Virus record (IMG/VR): IMGVR_UViG_3300032053_000038
Span: 1-64,000 of that record
Source of the DNA: a virus
Reading direction: 5' to 3' (one strand)
Length of the DNA stretch: 64,000 nucleotides
Shown here: positions 1 to 7,254 of the stretch, one piece after another
Numbering within the stretch: position 1 is the stretch's first letter
How the letters are laid out: each line of letters starts with the position of its first letter
Program-made: the position numbers and the translations under genes
The notes under the pieces: generated by a model
Seen by the model: the letters and a program-made list of their open reading frames with translations, nothing else
Told to the model about the DNA's origin: nothing
Database searches by the model: none

Positions 1-111
1 TTCTAGTTGAATAATGTGTCCATACTTATGAGTGCACTTTACATTGCATGTTATCATACTTATGGGTGGAAGCATATCAGGACTTATAACTCGATCTTTT
101 ATAGAGGCCAT
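1..111 (-). CDS. partial small protein, runs off the left edge
   Basis: An open frame begins at an ATG at 109-111 and stays open for 37 codons to the window edge, so the C-terminus is missing. The visible part has a C-x3-C-x2-H arrangement (around residues 22-29) that could bind metal; no family is recognised. There is no Shine-Dalgarno sequence; the start lies 5 nt after a terminator-like hairpin. It could be a real downstream gene of the recA operon or a chance ORF. Confidence 0.4.
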   Translation of the reverse strand, partial: MASIKDRVISPDMLPPISMITCNVKCTHKYGHIIQLE

Positions 112-116
112 AAATA

Positions 117-142
117 AAATAAGCCCCGCGAGGGGCTTATTT
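117..142 (-). terminator. rho-independent terminator after recA
   Basis: An 11-bp perfect inverted repeat (arms 117-127 and 132-142, 4-nt loop) with a GC-rich core lies 12 nt beyond the recA stop. Read on the minus strand it is followed by the T-rich stretch TATTTTATTT-like sequence, as expected of an intrinsic terminator of the recA operon. Confidence 0.8.
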
Positions 143-153
143 CTCCTGTATAT

Positions 154-1131
154 TTACTTTGACTTCTGAATAATCCACTCTTCAATTTTTGCACGAAGAA
201 TGGGGTCTTCTTGTATTGCCTTGGTAACAGCAGCCTTACCTACCCACTTCTGATCACCCATAATATAAGTATGACCCGTATGTTCCATAAATTCCTTATT
301 TAGAGCATACTCAATCATATCTAGAGTAGTATCAATTCCCTTTCCAAATATAAAGGTTAATTCTGCCGTCCTGAGTGGAGGTGCTACCTTATTCTTTACA
401 ACATTAACATGAATGCGATGACCAAGAATAGTGTCACCATCTTTAATATCAGAACCACCTATACGACGAACATTCATGCGAACGGAACTATAGAACTTAA
501 GTGCTTCTCCGCCAGGCGTTGTTGTAGGATTACCATACATTACACCTATATTCTGGCGTGTCTGATTAATAAAGATAACACATGTTTTAGTCTTACCTAC
601 AATCGGTGTCAACTTTCTAAGAGCCTTACTCATCATACGCGGTTGAAGAGCCATAAACTGCTTCTCCATACCCGCTTCTGCTTCTTCCTTCGGAACAAGA
701 GCAGCAGTACTGTCAAGAACAATCATATCAAACTCATTTGTATTGACAAGTCGTTCAAGAGCTTCTAGAGCCTGCTCACCATAATCAGGTTGGTTAAAAT
801 ACAAGGCGTCTGTATTAATCCCTAAGGACTGTGCATAAGGAACACTAAATGCGTGCTCTACATCAATAAAAGCAGCTCTTCCTCCCGCTTTTTGAGCTTG
901 AGCAATCCCTAAAAGGCTCATGGTAGTCTTTCCACCACTGGGTTGCCCAAATATTTCAATAATGCGTCCTCGAGGATACCCGCCTACTCCAAGAGCTTCA
1001 TCGAGGAGGAATGACCCCGATCGGATTGCTTCCACTTGAAGTGTTGGCATTTCCGAAAGGGGTCTTACCGAAGTATCAAGATCTTTCTCTATACCTGAAA
1101 GAGTCTCTTTTAATGTTTTCCTCTCTTCCAT
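154..1131 (-). CDS. recA: RecA/UvsX-like recombinase
   Basis: ATP-dependent strand-exchange protein that coats ssDNA; in phages it serves recombination-dependent replication and repair. The 325-aa protein has the bacterial RecA core: a Walker A motif GQPSGGKTT (about residues 60-68), Walker B IVLDS near 137, and the conserved INQTRQ and TPGGEALKF segments of the L1/L2 region. It is slightly shorter than bacterial RecA (about 350 aa), mostly at the ends. The ATG overlaps the stop of the SSB-like gene upstream, implying translational coupling of the two ssDNA-binding partners. A terminator follows. It looks more like bacterial RecA than T4 UvsX. Confidence 0.95.
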   Translation of the reverse strand: MEERKTLKETLSGIEKDLDTSVRPLSEMPTLQVEAIRSGSFLLDEALGVGGYPRGRIIEIFGQPSGGKTTMSLLGIAQAQKAGGRAAFIDVEHAFSVPYAQSLGINTDALYFNQPDYGEQALEALERLVNTNEFDMIVLDSTAALVPKEEAEAGMEKQFMALQPRMMSKALRKLTPIVGKTKTCVIFINQTRQNIGVMYGNPTTTPGGEALKFYSSVRMNVRRIGGSDIKDGDTILGHRIHVNVVKNKVAPPLRTAELTFIFGKGIDTTLDMIEYALNKEFMEHTGHTYIMGDQKWVGKAAVTKAIQEDPILRAKIEEWIIQKSK

Positions 1132-1578
1132 TTAAAAAGGTACATCCTCAATGTCAGGAGATACAGGCGTCGGTGGTGCCTTTGCAGTAGCCTTCTGAAC
1201 AGCAGCTACGGGAGTCCTACGACTGTCAGAAACTCCTTTAACCTCTTCAACATTAGCAAAAACCTTACCGCGCTCTGTTGTCTTGTTAACGACGGTAACC
1301 TTAACTAGCCTACCCTTGAGTGTATCAACATCTAGCTCATCTTCAATAGTCAGCGTATCAATACCCATAGACTGAAGAGTCTTATCAAGTCTATTACCCG
1401 GGATAAGTTTCGCAGGACGAATCATCGAAACCTCAGTATCTGCGTACTCTCCATCCACTACTCTGAAGAAGAACTTTAAGCAAGGACCATACTGCCCCGC
1501 AGCCTGCTCAACATCAGATAATACGGCGTTATACTCGCCTTCCTGAATCGACTTAGACTTCTGTATCTTAAAACCCAT
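1132..1578 (-). CDS. single-stranded DNA-binding protein-like
   Basis: A 148-aa protein with a beta-rich N-terminal domain (about residues 1-105, OB-fold-like pattern), a low-complexity Pro/Ala/Thr linker and the acidic tail DIEDVPF. That tail resembles the DDDIPF tip by which bacterial SSBs recruit partner proteins. The position immediately upstream of recA supports a role in protecting ssDNA and helping load recombinase. A clear GGAGGAG sits before the ATG. The OB-fold assignment is inferred from length, tail and context, not from a recognised signature. Confidence 0.65.
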   Translation of the reverse strand: MGFKIQKSKSIQEGEYNAVLSDVEQAAGQYGPCLKFFFRVVDGEYADTEVSMIRPAKLIPGNRLDKTLQSMGIDTLTIEDELDVDTLKGRLVKVTVVNKTTERGKVFANVEEVKGVSDSRRTPVAAVQKATAKAPPTPVSPDIEDVPF

Positions 1579-1603
1579 TTGTACTCCTCCTATCTATATG
1601 ATA

Positions 1604-1789
1604 TTACACTTCGTTTTTCTTTTCAGCACCTAACGTAACTTTTAGATTCTTTTCCTTAATAAGTTTCCAAAAGCGCTTATTACATTCTGTTATAGGAACT
1701 ATTCCCGTGCCATAAATCTCTTCCACTGTCATATGCTTAATGGCGTCAAGATTAATACCAAAAGACTTTAGTCCTATCCTAGGCATCAT
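1604..1789 (-). CDS. small conserved-looking protein of unknown function
   Basis: A 61-aa, Lys-rich protein with no recognised domain. An upstream GTG at 1861 would give 85 aa but has no ribosome binding site and overlaps the previous gene by 83 nt. The ATGATG at 1784-1789 follows AGAAGGGA and overlaps the upstream stop in ATGATGCCTAG, a typical coupling arrangement, so I prefer it. The gene lies in the SSB-recA operon. Confidence 0.6.
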   Translation of the reverse strand: MMPRIGLKSFGINLDAIKHMTVEEIYGTGIVPITECNKRFWKLIKEKNLKVTLGAEKKNEV

Positions 1790-2324
1790 TCCCTTCTGAT
1801 TGGCGATGTACGCCAAGTGTCCTTTCTCGGAAAGGAGCCCCAGTACCTCTATTAATTTCACCGATATCTAATTGGAGTTGAATAACAGATATCTGCCGAG
1901 AGATATTAGTGTTGGCACTATCTAACAAGGCATATTTACTTTGTACTAATTTTTGAAATGCTTCCGCCTCGGATAGATCAATCATTGTTGCATTCGTTCT
2001 TGCGAACTCATCAGGAAGCTTTGCATTACAAGCAGCTCTGCGTAATCCTTCCGACTTTAGACTTTGAATACTAGTATCTTGCATTAGCAAGCTGTCAAAC
2101 TTCCTTTCGTAGTCTACTTTACATTCCTGATGAATACGATCTCTTTCATACACATTGGCAATAGCTGCACTGAGGACGGCTGAAACTCTTTCCTTGAGGG
2201 CATGAACTGCTGCTATCTTAGCATTTAAACTTCCAATGCCTGCTTGAGCTGGATCTGCATCTAACTCAATATTGATCCCAAGCAATTCCTTCCGGAGTTG
2301 CTCATACTGCAATTGATTAATCAT
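1779..2324 (-). CDS. hypothetical helical protein
   Basis: A 181-aa protein, mostly charged helix with likely coiled coil between residues 20 and 150 and one cluster rich in Ser/Thr/Asn. No family is recognised. The start overlaps the stop of the 84-aa gene upstream by 8 nt, so it belongs to the same operon of replication and recombination genes. A structural or accessory replication role is possible but unsupported. Confidence 0.65.
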   Translation of the reverse strand: MINQLQYEQLRKELLGINIELDADPAQAGIGSLNAKIAAVHALKERVSAVLSAAIANVYERDRIHQECKVDYERKFDSLLMQDTSIQSLKSEGLRRAACNAKLPDEFARTNATMIDLSEAEAFQKLVQSKYALLDSANTNISRQISVIQLQLDIGEINRGTGAPFRERTLGVHRQSEGNDA

Positions 2325-2571
2325 TAGTTGTCTCTAACTTACCGTCAGCCTTAGCTTGCTTTAGAAGTTCGGAGTTAGATTCACAATCGCGGTTAGTAAG
2401 TACTTTAACCTGCTTTGCTAACTTGTCATGCTCAGCCATATACTCTTCTTTAGAGCTAAAAATAATAGTACGACTCTCTTCCGTCATGAACTCCTCTGAC
2501 TGCCAATCATATGAAACCTTTCGTGAATATCTCTTTGTAATCGTTGCTGTCTGCTTTTCTTGTTTATCCAT
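2317..2571 (-). CDS. hypothetical protein
   Basis: An 84-aa, highly charged protein (Lys/Glu-rich) without a recognisable domain. It has a good ribosome binding site (GAGGAT) six bases before the ATG and is tightly packed between queC (7-nt gap) and the 181-aa gene (8-nt overlap). Only its operon membership can be stated. Confidence 0.6.
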   Translation of the reverse strand: MDKQEKQTATITKRYSRKVSYDWQSEEFMTEESRTIIFSSKEEYMAEHDKLAKQVKVLTNRDCESNSELLKQAKADGKLETTND

Positions 2572-2578
2572 TTTATCC

Positions 2579-3235
2579 TCACGCTATAATTAAACCATTA
2601 GCTTCAAAAGCTGCGATACGCTCACGACAAGCCGGACAGACCTTACAGCCACCTAGAACTCCCTTATAACATGAGTGAGTTAAGTTGTAAGGAACTTCTA
2701 ATGTCTTCCCTAAAGCGACTACTTCTGCTTTCCACATATGTACATAGGGTGTATGTACTACTACAGCCCTCTCAGCACTCCTACTTAAGGTCTCTTGTAA
2801 TGAATCAAAGAAGGGACGGCGGCAATCTGGATAGTTTTCATCATCATCTTTAACTGGCGTTAAAAATATATTATAGACTCCCAGTGATCCGCCGTAAGCT
2901 GCCGCGAGCGTTGTCATCAAAGTATTTCGATGAGGAACAACTGTCTTCGGCTGATCCTTCATGTTATCTGGTACAGGAATGCTAGAATCCGTTAAAGCTG
3001 AATTACCAATCTGTCTAAGATCAATGGTAATAATCTTATAAGGCTTTAATTGACCAGGATATTTTCTACTATAGAATCCGAAGACTTTGGCAGCTGCGTC
3101 GTTTTCTGCGATCCGATGTTGCTGTCCATAATCGAATACTACTGGATGAATAATCCATCCCTGATTTAAAATGTCTGCTAATAGAGTAGTCGAATCCATT
3201 CCGCCTGAAAGAAGTAAAATTCCTGTCTTTTCCAT
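2579..3235 (-). CDS. queC: 7-cyano-7-deazaguanine (preQ0) synthase QueC
   Basis: ATP-dependent amidation and dehydration of 7-carboxy-7-deazaguanine to preQ0, the precursor of queuosine and of phage DNA 7-deazaguanine modifications. The 218-aa protein is close to normal QueC length. It shows the PP-loop SGGMDS (residues 9-14), the DYGQQH segment, the VPHRN motif and the C-terminal four-cysteine zinc site (about residues 188-204). GGAG precedes the ATG. In phages QueC usually serves DNA base modification with a DpdA transglycosylase; no DpdA, QueD, QueE or FolE is visible here, so the rest must come from elsewhere in the genome or from the host. Confidence 0.95.
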   Translation of the reverse strand: MEKTGILLLSGGMDSTTLLADILNQGWIIHPVVFDYGQQHRIAENDAAAKVFGFYSRKYPGQLKPYKIITIDLRQIGNSALTDSSIPVPDNMKDQPKTVVPHRNTLMTTLAAAYGGSLGVYNIFLTPVKDDDENYPDCRRPFFDSLQETLSRSAERAVVVHTPYVHMWKAEVVALGKTLEVPYNLTHSCYKGVLGGCKVCPACRERIAAFEANGLIIA

Positions 3236-3236
3236 A

Positions 3237-3995
3237 CTATTCTCCTGTTACTGCCGGAACCTTCTCGGCAACTAATACAGCGTTACACTTATTTCTCATG
3301 CTCTTAATTTCATCGCTAAACGCTTTCATAAGGTCTAATGAAATATTTCTAGGATCTTCTTGAGTAAATTGATAAAGGTAAGCAACATCTAAAGGACAAT
3401 CTCCCTTGGATATGTTGATTGCATAATGCATTACACATGTATTATTAATTGTATTTGTAGCAATTCCTACACTTAACTTCTTCTTTCTAAAATAGATATC
3501 ATTCCCCTTAATGGAAAATTCCCCTGCAAAGCAGATGCAGGATTCCTTAAGTCTCTCGTAGGCTATGCGCGCAAATAATCTCTGGCATAGCATCATTTCA
3601 GTCAGCGTGGCGCTCTTAAACTCTGCGATAAAATGAAGCATATATCCCTTAATAAAAGGGGCCATCGTATTTAGATCATCTCGATCACACATTCCGTTAA
3701 ATGTTACATCGGCATTACCTATGAAAGAAACGATATAATCTTTCGCGGATAAATAGTAGTCGGATCTGAGGGTACCATCCTTATAATCCCGTAGACCCAG
3801 AAACCTCATATCTAGATACGAAAATTTATAATAATCGTTTAACTCGCATTCACAAGAAAGACATACTGGAATAAAGTTTTCAAAAGTCTTTTTAATACCT
3901 AGATGGAACATAATAGCTGATGCCTTACCACAGCGAGTGCATGGTAGATGTGCCTCTTCTAATCGTGTATAAATCGTCTCTTCTAATTCGCTCAT
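3237..3995 (-). CDS. DUF366-like protein with N-terminal zinc finger
   Basis: A 252-aa protein. Residues 15-55 hold two CxxC-type pairs (PCTRCG and CLSCEC), probably a zinc ribbon. Residues 60-240 resemble DUF366: an SFIG-NADV-like segment, a block resembling LHFIAEF, the RLFARIA helix, then KLSVGIAT and an HYAINI-like strand. The biochemical function of DUF366 is not something I can state with confidence. The gene is immediately upstream of queC in the same operon, which suggests an enzyme or binding protein acting on a 7-deazaguanine. A ribosome binding site (AGAGGTG) supports the start. The family match is from memory of the pattern. Confidence 0.6.
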   Translation of the reverse strand: MSELEETIYTRLEEAHLPCTRCGKASAIMFHLGIKKTFENFIPVCLSCECELNDYYKFSYLDMRFLGLRDYKDGTLRSDYYLSAKDYIVSFIGNADVTFNGMCDRDDLNTMAPFIKGYMLHFIAEFKSATLTEMMLCQRLFARIAYERLKESCICFAGEFSIKGNDIYFRKKKLSVGIATNTINNTCVMHYAINISKGDCPLDVAYLYQFTQEDPRNISLDLMKAFSDEIKSMRNKCNAVLVAEKVPAVTGE

Positions 3996-4002
3996 GTTAA
4001 TT

Positions 4003-4485
4003 TTACACCTCTTCTAATCTTTTCGTTACGAGACTAATTAATTCAGTTGCCTGACCTTGATTTAAATCTTGGGTCAACTTCTGATCAACTTCCTTCATCA
4101 CTTCTTTTACCCTTTCTAATCGTTCAGGGTGTTTAATAAGAAAACTGTGAAACTGTTTACTTAGAAGTTTAGTAACGGCGCCGTTATATGGTTTTTCTTT
4201 TACAACAGTTTCTTGTAGCTTTCCTATCAAAATTTGTAAGTCGTCAAATAAACGGAACTCAGCCTGCTGTCTTGTTATACCCTCTATCTCCGCGTAAAAG
4301 TCAATAGCATCTCCGCCTTTAGAGCAGGTATAACAAAAGAAACTATTTGTACTGGTATAAATAGTAAAATTGGGCCGCTTAACATCTCGATGAAATGGGC
4401 AGAAACAAACATATAAATCTCCCTGTTTCTTTGGGGAGAGACCATACTTTTCTGCAAGTTCAACTATATTAATTGAGTTAATCAT
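4003..4485 (-). CDS. stand-alone DnaG-type (CHC2) primase zinc-finger protein
   Basis: Residues 8-75 form a CHC2 zinc-binding domain as in bacterial DnaG primases: C29-P-F-H32 and C51-x2-C54, with the typical SFFCYTCSKGGDAIDF context. This domain recognises the ssDNA template during primer synthesis. The protein ends at 160 aa and has no TOPRIM catalytic domain; residues 85-160 are helical. The primase is therefore either split, with the catalytic part encoded elsewhere, or this is a regulatory homologue. The start has no Shine-Dalgarno sequence and lies 7 nt after a strong hairpin. Confidence 0.85.
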   Translation of the reverse strand: MINSINIVELAEKYGLSPKKQGDLYVCFCPFHRDVKRPNFTIYTSTNSFFCYTCSKGGDAIDFYAEIEGITRQQAEFRLFDDLQILIGKLQETVVKEKPYNGAVTKLLSKQFHSFLIKHPERLERVKEVMKEVDQKLTQDLNQGQATELISLVTKRLEEV

Positions 4486-4492
4486 AGGGGTT

Positions 4493-4524
4493 GGGGCGGT
4501 AGCATTAGTGGATGCTACCGCCCC
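4493..4524 (-). terminator. strong hairpin between csp and the primase zinc-finger gene
   Basis: A 13-bp perfect stem (arms 4493-4505 and 4512-4524, GGGGCGGTAGCAT and its complement, 6-nt loop) lies 6 nt after the cold-shock gene. There is no T-tract on the minus strand, so it may be a processing or mRNA-stability element rather than a true terminator. It occupies the place where the next gene's ribosome binding site would be. Confidence 0.6.
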
Positions 4525-4530
4525 AAATCT

Positions 4531-4746
4531 TTAACTCTTTACCATGGCTAACGACTTCACATTGGTAGCCTTAGGTCCCTTATCAGACTGCTCGAGATCA
4601 AACTCGACATTCTGCTTTTCCTTGAGCGTCTTAAATCCATCCATCAAGATAGATGTGTGATGAACAAAGACATCTTTAGATCCATCTTCTGGCGTGATGA
4701 ATCCATAACCCTTCTGATTATTAAACCATTTTACAACTCCACGCAT
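4531..4746 (-). CDS. cold-shock domain protein (CspA family)
   Basis: A 71-aa single OB-fold cold-shock domain that binds single-stranded RNA or DNA, acting as an RNA chaperone or antiterminator. The opening residues [15 protein letters not shown] include RNP1 (KGYGFI, 12-17), and DVFVHH is RNP2. Length and composition are normal for CspA. It has a strong AAAGGAG site. Its place between a tRNA and a strong hairpin suggests its own transcript end. Confidence 0.95.
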   Translation of the reverse strand: MRGVVKWFNNQKGYGFITPEDGSKDVFVHHTSILMDGFKTLKEKQNVEFDLEQSDKGPKATNVKSLAMVKS

Positions 4747-4788
4747 ATTAACTTCTCCTTTACTAATTTAACTAACTTCAACTACAAA

Positions 4789-4866
4789 TGGGCGCGGGAA
4801 TGGGAGTCGAACCCATTATCGCTCACCTTATGAGAGTGGCATGATCTTCCGTTTCACTCTCCCGCA
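4789..4866 (-). tRNA. tRNA with CAU anticodon (tRNA-Met or tRNA-Ile2)
   Basis: The minus strand folds into a cloverleaf with a 7-bp acceptor stem (first pair U-G), a 4-bp D stem, an anticodon loop CUCAUAA with the CAU anticodon at 4830-4832, a 5-bp T stem with a UUCGACU loop, and an encoded CCA at 4789-4791. Oddities are G instead of the usual U at position 8, a C-A mismatch at the top of the anticodon stem and a U-G at its base. It lies 6 nt after the sigma-factor stop, so it is probably processed from that transcript. Without U8 or comparative data, elongator Met and lysidine-modified Ile cannot be separated. Confidence 0.85.
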
Positions 4867-4872
4867 CAAATT

Positions 4873-5562
4873 CTAGAGAACCTTTGAGTCGTTCTCTGTA
4901 AAGTTTTCTCGAATTTTTCTGATGATGGTATTGATGTTCGTTCCCGTAACACCAAGTACCTTAGCTATTTCGCTCTGCGAATACCCAAGATAGATCCTCT
5001 TTAGTATTCTTTTCTGCTTTGGCGTCGATCTATTATACAACTGTCGAAGCGCCATCGCATTGAAATTATTATCAAGAGTTTCTTCCATCATTGCAAACTT
5101 ATCGGGTTGCACTTCAGAGAGGGTTTCAAGGGAGGCGGTTTTAGTTACATCACGCTTCCGCGCTCTTTCTTGCTTCCTTTTGTTGCGGAAAATATTTCTG
5201 TTGTACATCCAAAAGAAGGATGTAAACTTACAGAAGGGAACTGTGGTTGTCTTATACCGCATAATCGCTTCTAGTAAATGCTCATAAACATACGACTTAG
5301 CATCGTCATACGAGAAACAATTATACCAGCCGTAACTGATAGCATCTAAGAAGTCAGGAATCTGACCTATAACATCTGTAGCTATTTCGTTTCGTACTGT
5401 TTCAATCCTGAACTTTAAAGCGTCTGCTAATACAGGATCTTTAGCAGCTTCAAGATGAGCCTTTAATAATTCAAGATTCTTGAATTTAGGAAGGATGAAG
5501 TTATTGAGGTTGTCTAGACGTTGCTTCTGCAGCGCTCGTCCAGTTACCGTTTGAGTAGTCAT
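4873..5562 (-). CDS. sigma-70 family factor, probably late-transcription sigma
   Basis: A 229-aa protein with a region-2-like helical block (about residues 70-140, aromatic-rich, with FTSFFWMYNRNIFRNKRKQ resembling the core-binding and -10 segment) and a region-4 helix-turn-helix near the C-terminus (YSQSEIAKVLGVTGTNI). It would direct host RNA polymerase to phage promoters, like T4 gp55. A TTG 11 codons upstream (5595) is possible, but the ATG at 5560-5562 follows GAGGG and is preferred. A sigma-70-type promoter at 5811-5839 lies upstream, and a tRNA follows. Confidence 0.8.
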   Translation of the reverse strand: MTTQTVTGRALQKQRLDNLNNFILPKFKNLELLKAHLEAAKDPVLADALKFRIETVRNEIATDVIGQIPDFLDAISYGWYNCFSYDDAKSYVYEHLLEAIMRYKTTTVPFCKFTSFFWMYNRNIFRNKRKQERARKRDVTKTASLETLSEVQPDKFAMMEETLDNNFNAMALRQLYNRSTPKQKRILKRIYLGYSQSEIAKVLGVTGTNINTIIRKIRENFTENDSKVL

Positions 5563-5649
5563 TATCACTAACCCTCGTTTTTGGTACTTGGTCAAAATAC
5601 AACTGATAAGTTTCCATCAACAATATATTACACTTGTTTTGAGAGAAAC

Positions 5650-5805
5650 TTACCTGGATACTACATCTAACGTCTGGAACTGTAAGAGTTTAACGGTTTC
5701 TTGACTGCAATTTGTTTGACAGCTTGGCTTGGGACCGGCAGCAATTGTTAAGGCGACAGTAATGAATACTGTAAGGCATGTTGTAATTAATACTTTCTTC
5801 ATCAT
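5650..5805 (-). CDS. 51-aa secreted or membrane-anchored small protein
   Basis: The frame from ATGATG at 5800-5805 encodes 51 aa: a basic start (MMKK), about 18 hydrophobic residues (VLITTCLTVFITVALTIAA), then a short polar tail with two cysteines. This is a signal-peptide-like or single-span layout. The best promoter in this region has its -10 box only 5 nt before the ATG, so the message would be leaderless or nearly so. No Shine-Dalgarno sequence is present. It may instead be an untranslated leader of the sigma gene. Confidence 0.5.
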   Translation of the reverse strand: MMKKVLITTCLTVFITVALTIAAGPKPSCQTNCSQETVKLLQFQTLDVVSR

Positions 5806-5810
5806 GTTAT

Positions 5811-5839
5811 ATTATATAACATTAAAAATAAAAAAGCAA
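5811..5839 (-). promoter_or_regulatory. sigma-70-type promoter upstream of the sigma-factor gene
   Basis: On the minus strand TTGCTT (5839-5834) and a perfect TATAAT (5816-5811) are separated by 17 nt. The -10 box overlaps a 15-nt palindrome, GTTATATTATATAAC (5806-5820). The predicted start is at about 5804, on the ATG of the 51-aa ORF. Confidence 0.65.
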
Positions 5840-5883
5840 CTGGTAATACAAAAAGGGCTTATTTTATTTATGTAACTTACAAA

Positions 5884-7254
5884 TTATCTGTTTTCTGCAA
5901 CAGCTAGAGAACTTGCAAAAGGAGACATTATTGATGAAGAGCTAAGTGAAATAGATCTTTCTTGCATAAGCATTTTGTCGAAGCAAGCATCAATAGTAAA
6001 GCGGCAACCTTTATCATCTCTGATTGCAATCGTTGCTGCTGTCATCTCTACAACATCATTAATTTCTAATTCGTCTCTATCTACTAACCGAAGGGATAAT
6101 AGAATGTCGGCATGGGCTGTAATTAGATGGGACAACCCTACGTTTTCAACTCCGTACTTATATCTCTTGTTTTCTTTGATGCCTTCACGGTTAGCCTGTG
6201 CAGCTGTTATAATAGGAATATTTAATTCTCTTGCAATAGCTCTAACCTCTTCAGTTACCTTACCAATGGTTTCCCATTGATCCTTACCCCTTCTCATAGG
6301 AGTAACTAAAGTTAAGTAGTCTAGAACTACTAGATCGAACTTGTGTGGGAATGTTGTGAGCTTTGACTTTAATAAGGAGGTACTGCAATCGTGAGCATCT
6401 ATGACGTAAAACTTCCCAGGACGCGCCTTCTGCTTTGCAATGGTTTGCTTATAAATAAGTTCTTCACCTGGGGAAAGTTTACCATCCCGAATTTTACCAC
6501 AGGAAAGACCTGAATCTCTTGCATCATATCTACGTTCTACCTGAATCTTAGGCATCTCCACTGAAACGTATAATACATTTTTATTTTGGACAGCATGAGC
6601 ATAATAACCTATATTAGTAAGGGCTGCGCTCTTTCCTTCCTTTACACCACCGATAATAACCATTAATTGACCACCTCTAACACCATTAGTAACACTATCA
6701 AAAGAGGGCCAACCAATGTGAATACCCTTATACTTATCTGGATTATCTCTTACGTCACAATAATGAGTAAAGCGTTCATCAGCACTCTCATCAAGGAATC
6801 CTTCCCGTACATCTTCATGACCTGTTAAATCTAATTTAACAATTCCGCTCTTTAAGTCTGCGATAGCTTGATCTAGCTTTTTCTCTTCTAGGGAATTAAC
6901 GGAGGAAATTAACATCCTCTTTAATTCTGCATTCTTAAAGTCATGCTTTATCTCATCAATAAGAAAAGCTAAAGGTCTATCTTCGTAGGTCTTTCCGATT
7001 AATTCAGTGTACAGTAGAATTATTTTTTGTTTCGAGTCTTCTTCTATCTTACTTTTTGCCAAGATAGATTGAAGCATACTAGCTGATATAAGAGAGGAAT
7101 ACTTATTGTAGAACCATAAGACTATCTCAAATAGCTTCTTATTAGTAGCTTCCTGAAATAATATAAGTTCTACTCTCTTTTCAAGAGCTTGTGTGATATC
7201 ATTTTTAGATGTTAAAAGCTTACTTAAAAATTCCTTCTCAATATCCACGGACAT
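5884..7254 (-). CDS. dnaB: DnaB-like replicative helicase
   Basis: A 456-aa SF4 helicase that would unwind the fork ahead of the phage polymerase. An N-terminal helical domain (about 1-115) precedes the RecA-like motor. Walker A is GGVKEGKSA near residue 203, Walker B is DLVVLDYL near 309, and the TAAQANREG segment (about 350) corresponds to the DnaB glutamine and arginine-finger region. It overlaps the DnaC-like loader in a TTAAATG context with a GGAGAG site, giving a helicase-loader pair. Length is normal for the family. Confidence 0.9.
   Translation of the reverse strand: MSVDIEKEFLSKLLTSKNDITQALEKRVELILFQEATNKKLFEIVLWFYNKYSSLISASMLQSILAKSKIEEDSKQKIILLYTELIGKTYEDRPLAFLIDEIKHDFKNAELKRMLISSVNSLEEKKLDQAIADLKSGIVKLDLTGHEDVREGFLDESADERFTHYCDVRDNPDKYKGIHIGWPSFDSVTNGVRGGQLMVIIGGVKEGKSAALTNIGYYAHAVQNKNVLYVSVEMPKIQVERRYDARDSGLSCGKIRDGKLSPGEELIYKQTIAKQKARPGKFYVIDAHDCSTSLLKSKLTTFPHKFDLVVLDYLTLVTPMRRGKDQWETIGKVTEEVRAIARELNIPIITAAQANREGIKENKRYKYGVENVGLSHLITAHADILLSLRLVDRDELEINDVVEMTAATIAIRDDKGCRFTIDACFDKMLMQERSISLSSSSIMSPFASSLAVAENR

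Noticed and set aside
22-70. Direct repeat of CATACTTATG at the left edge as a possible attachment site
   Set aside because: Only ten bases, within a possible coding frame, and no integrase in the window.
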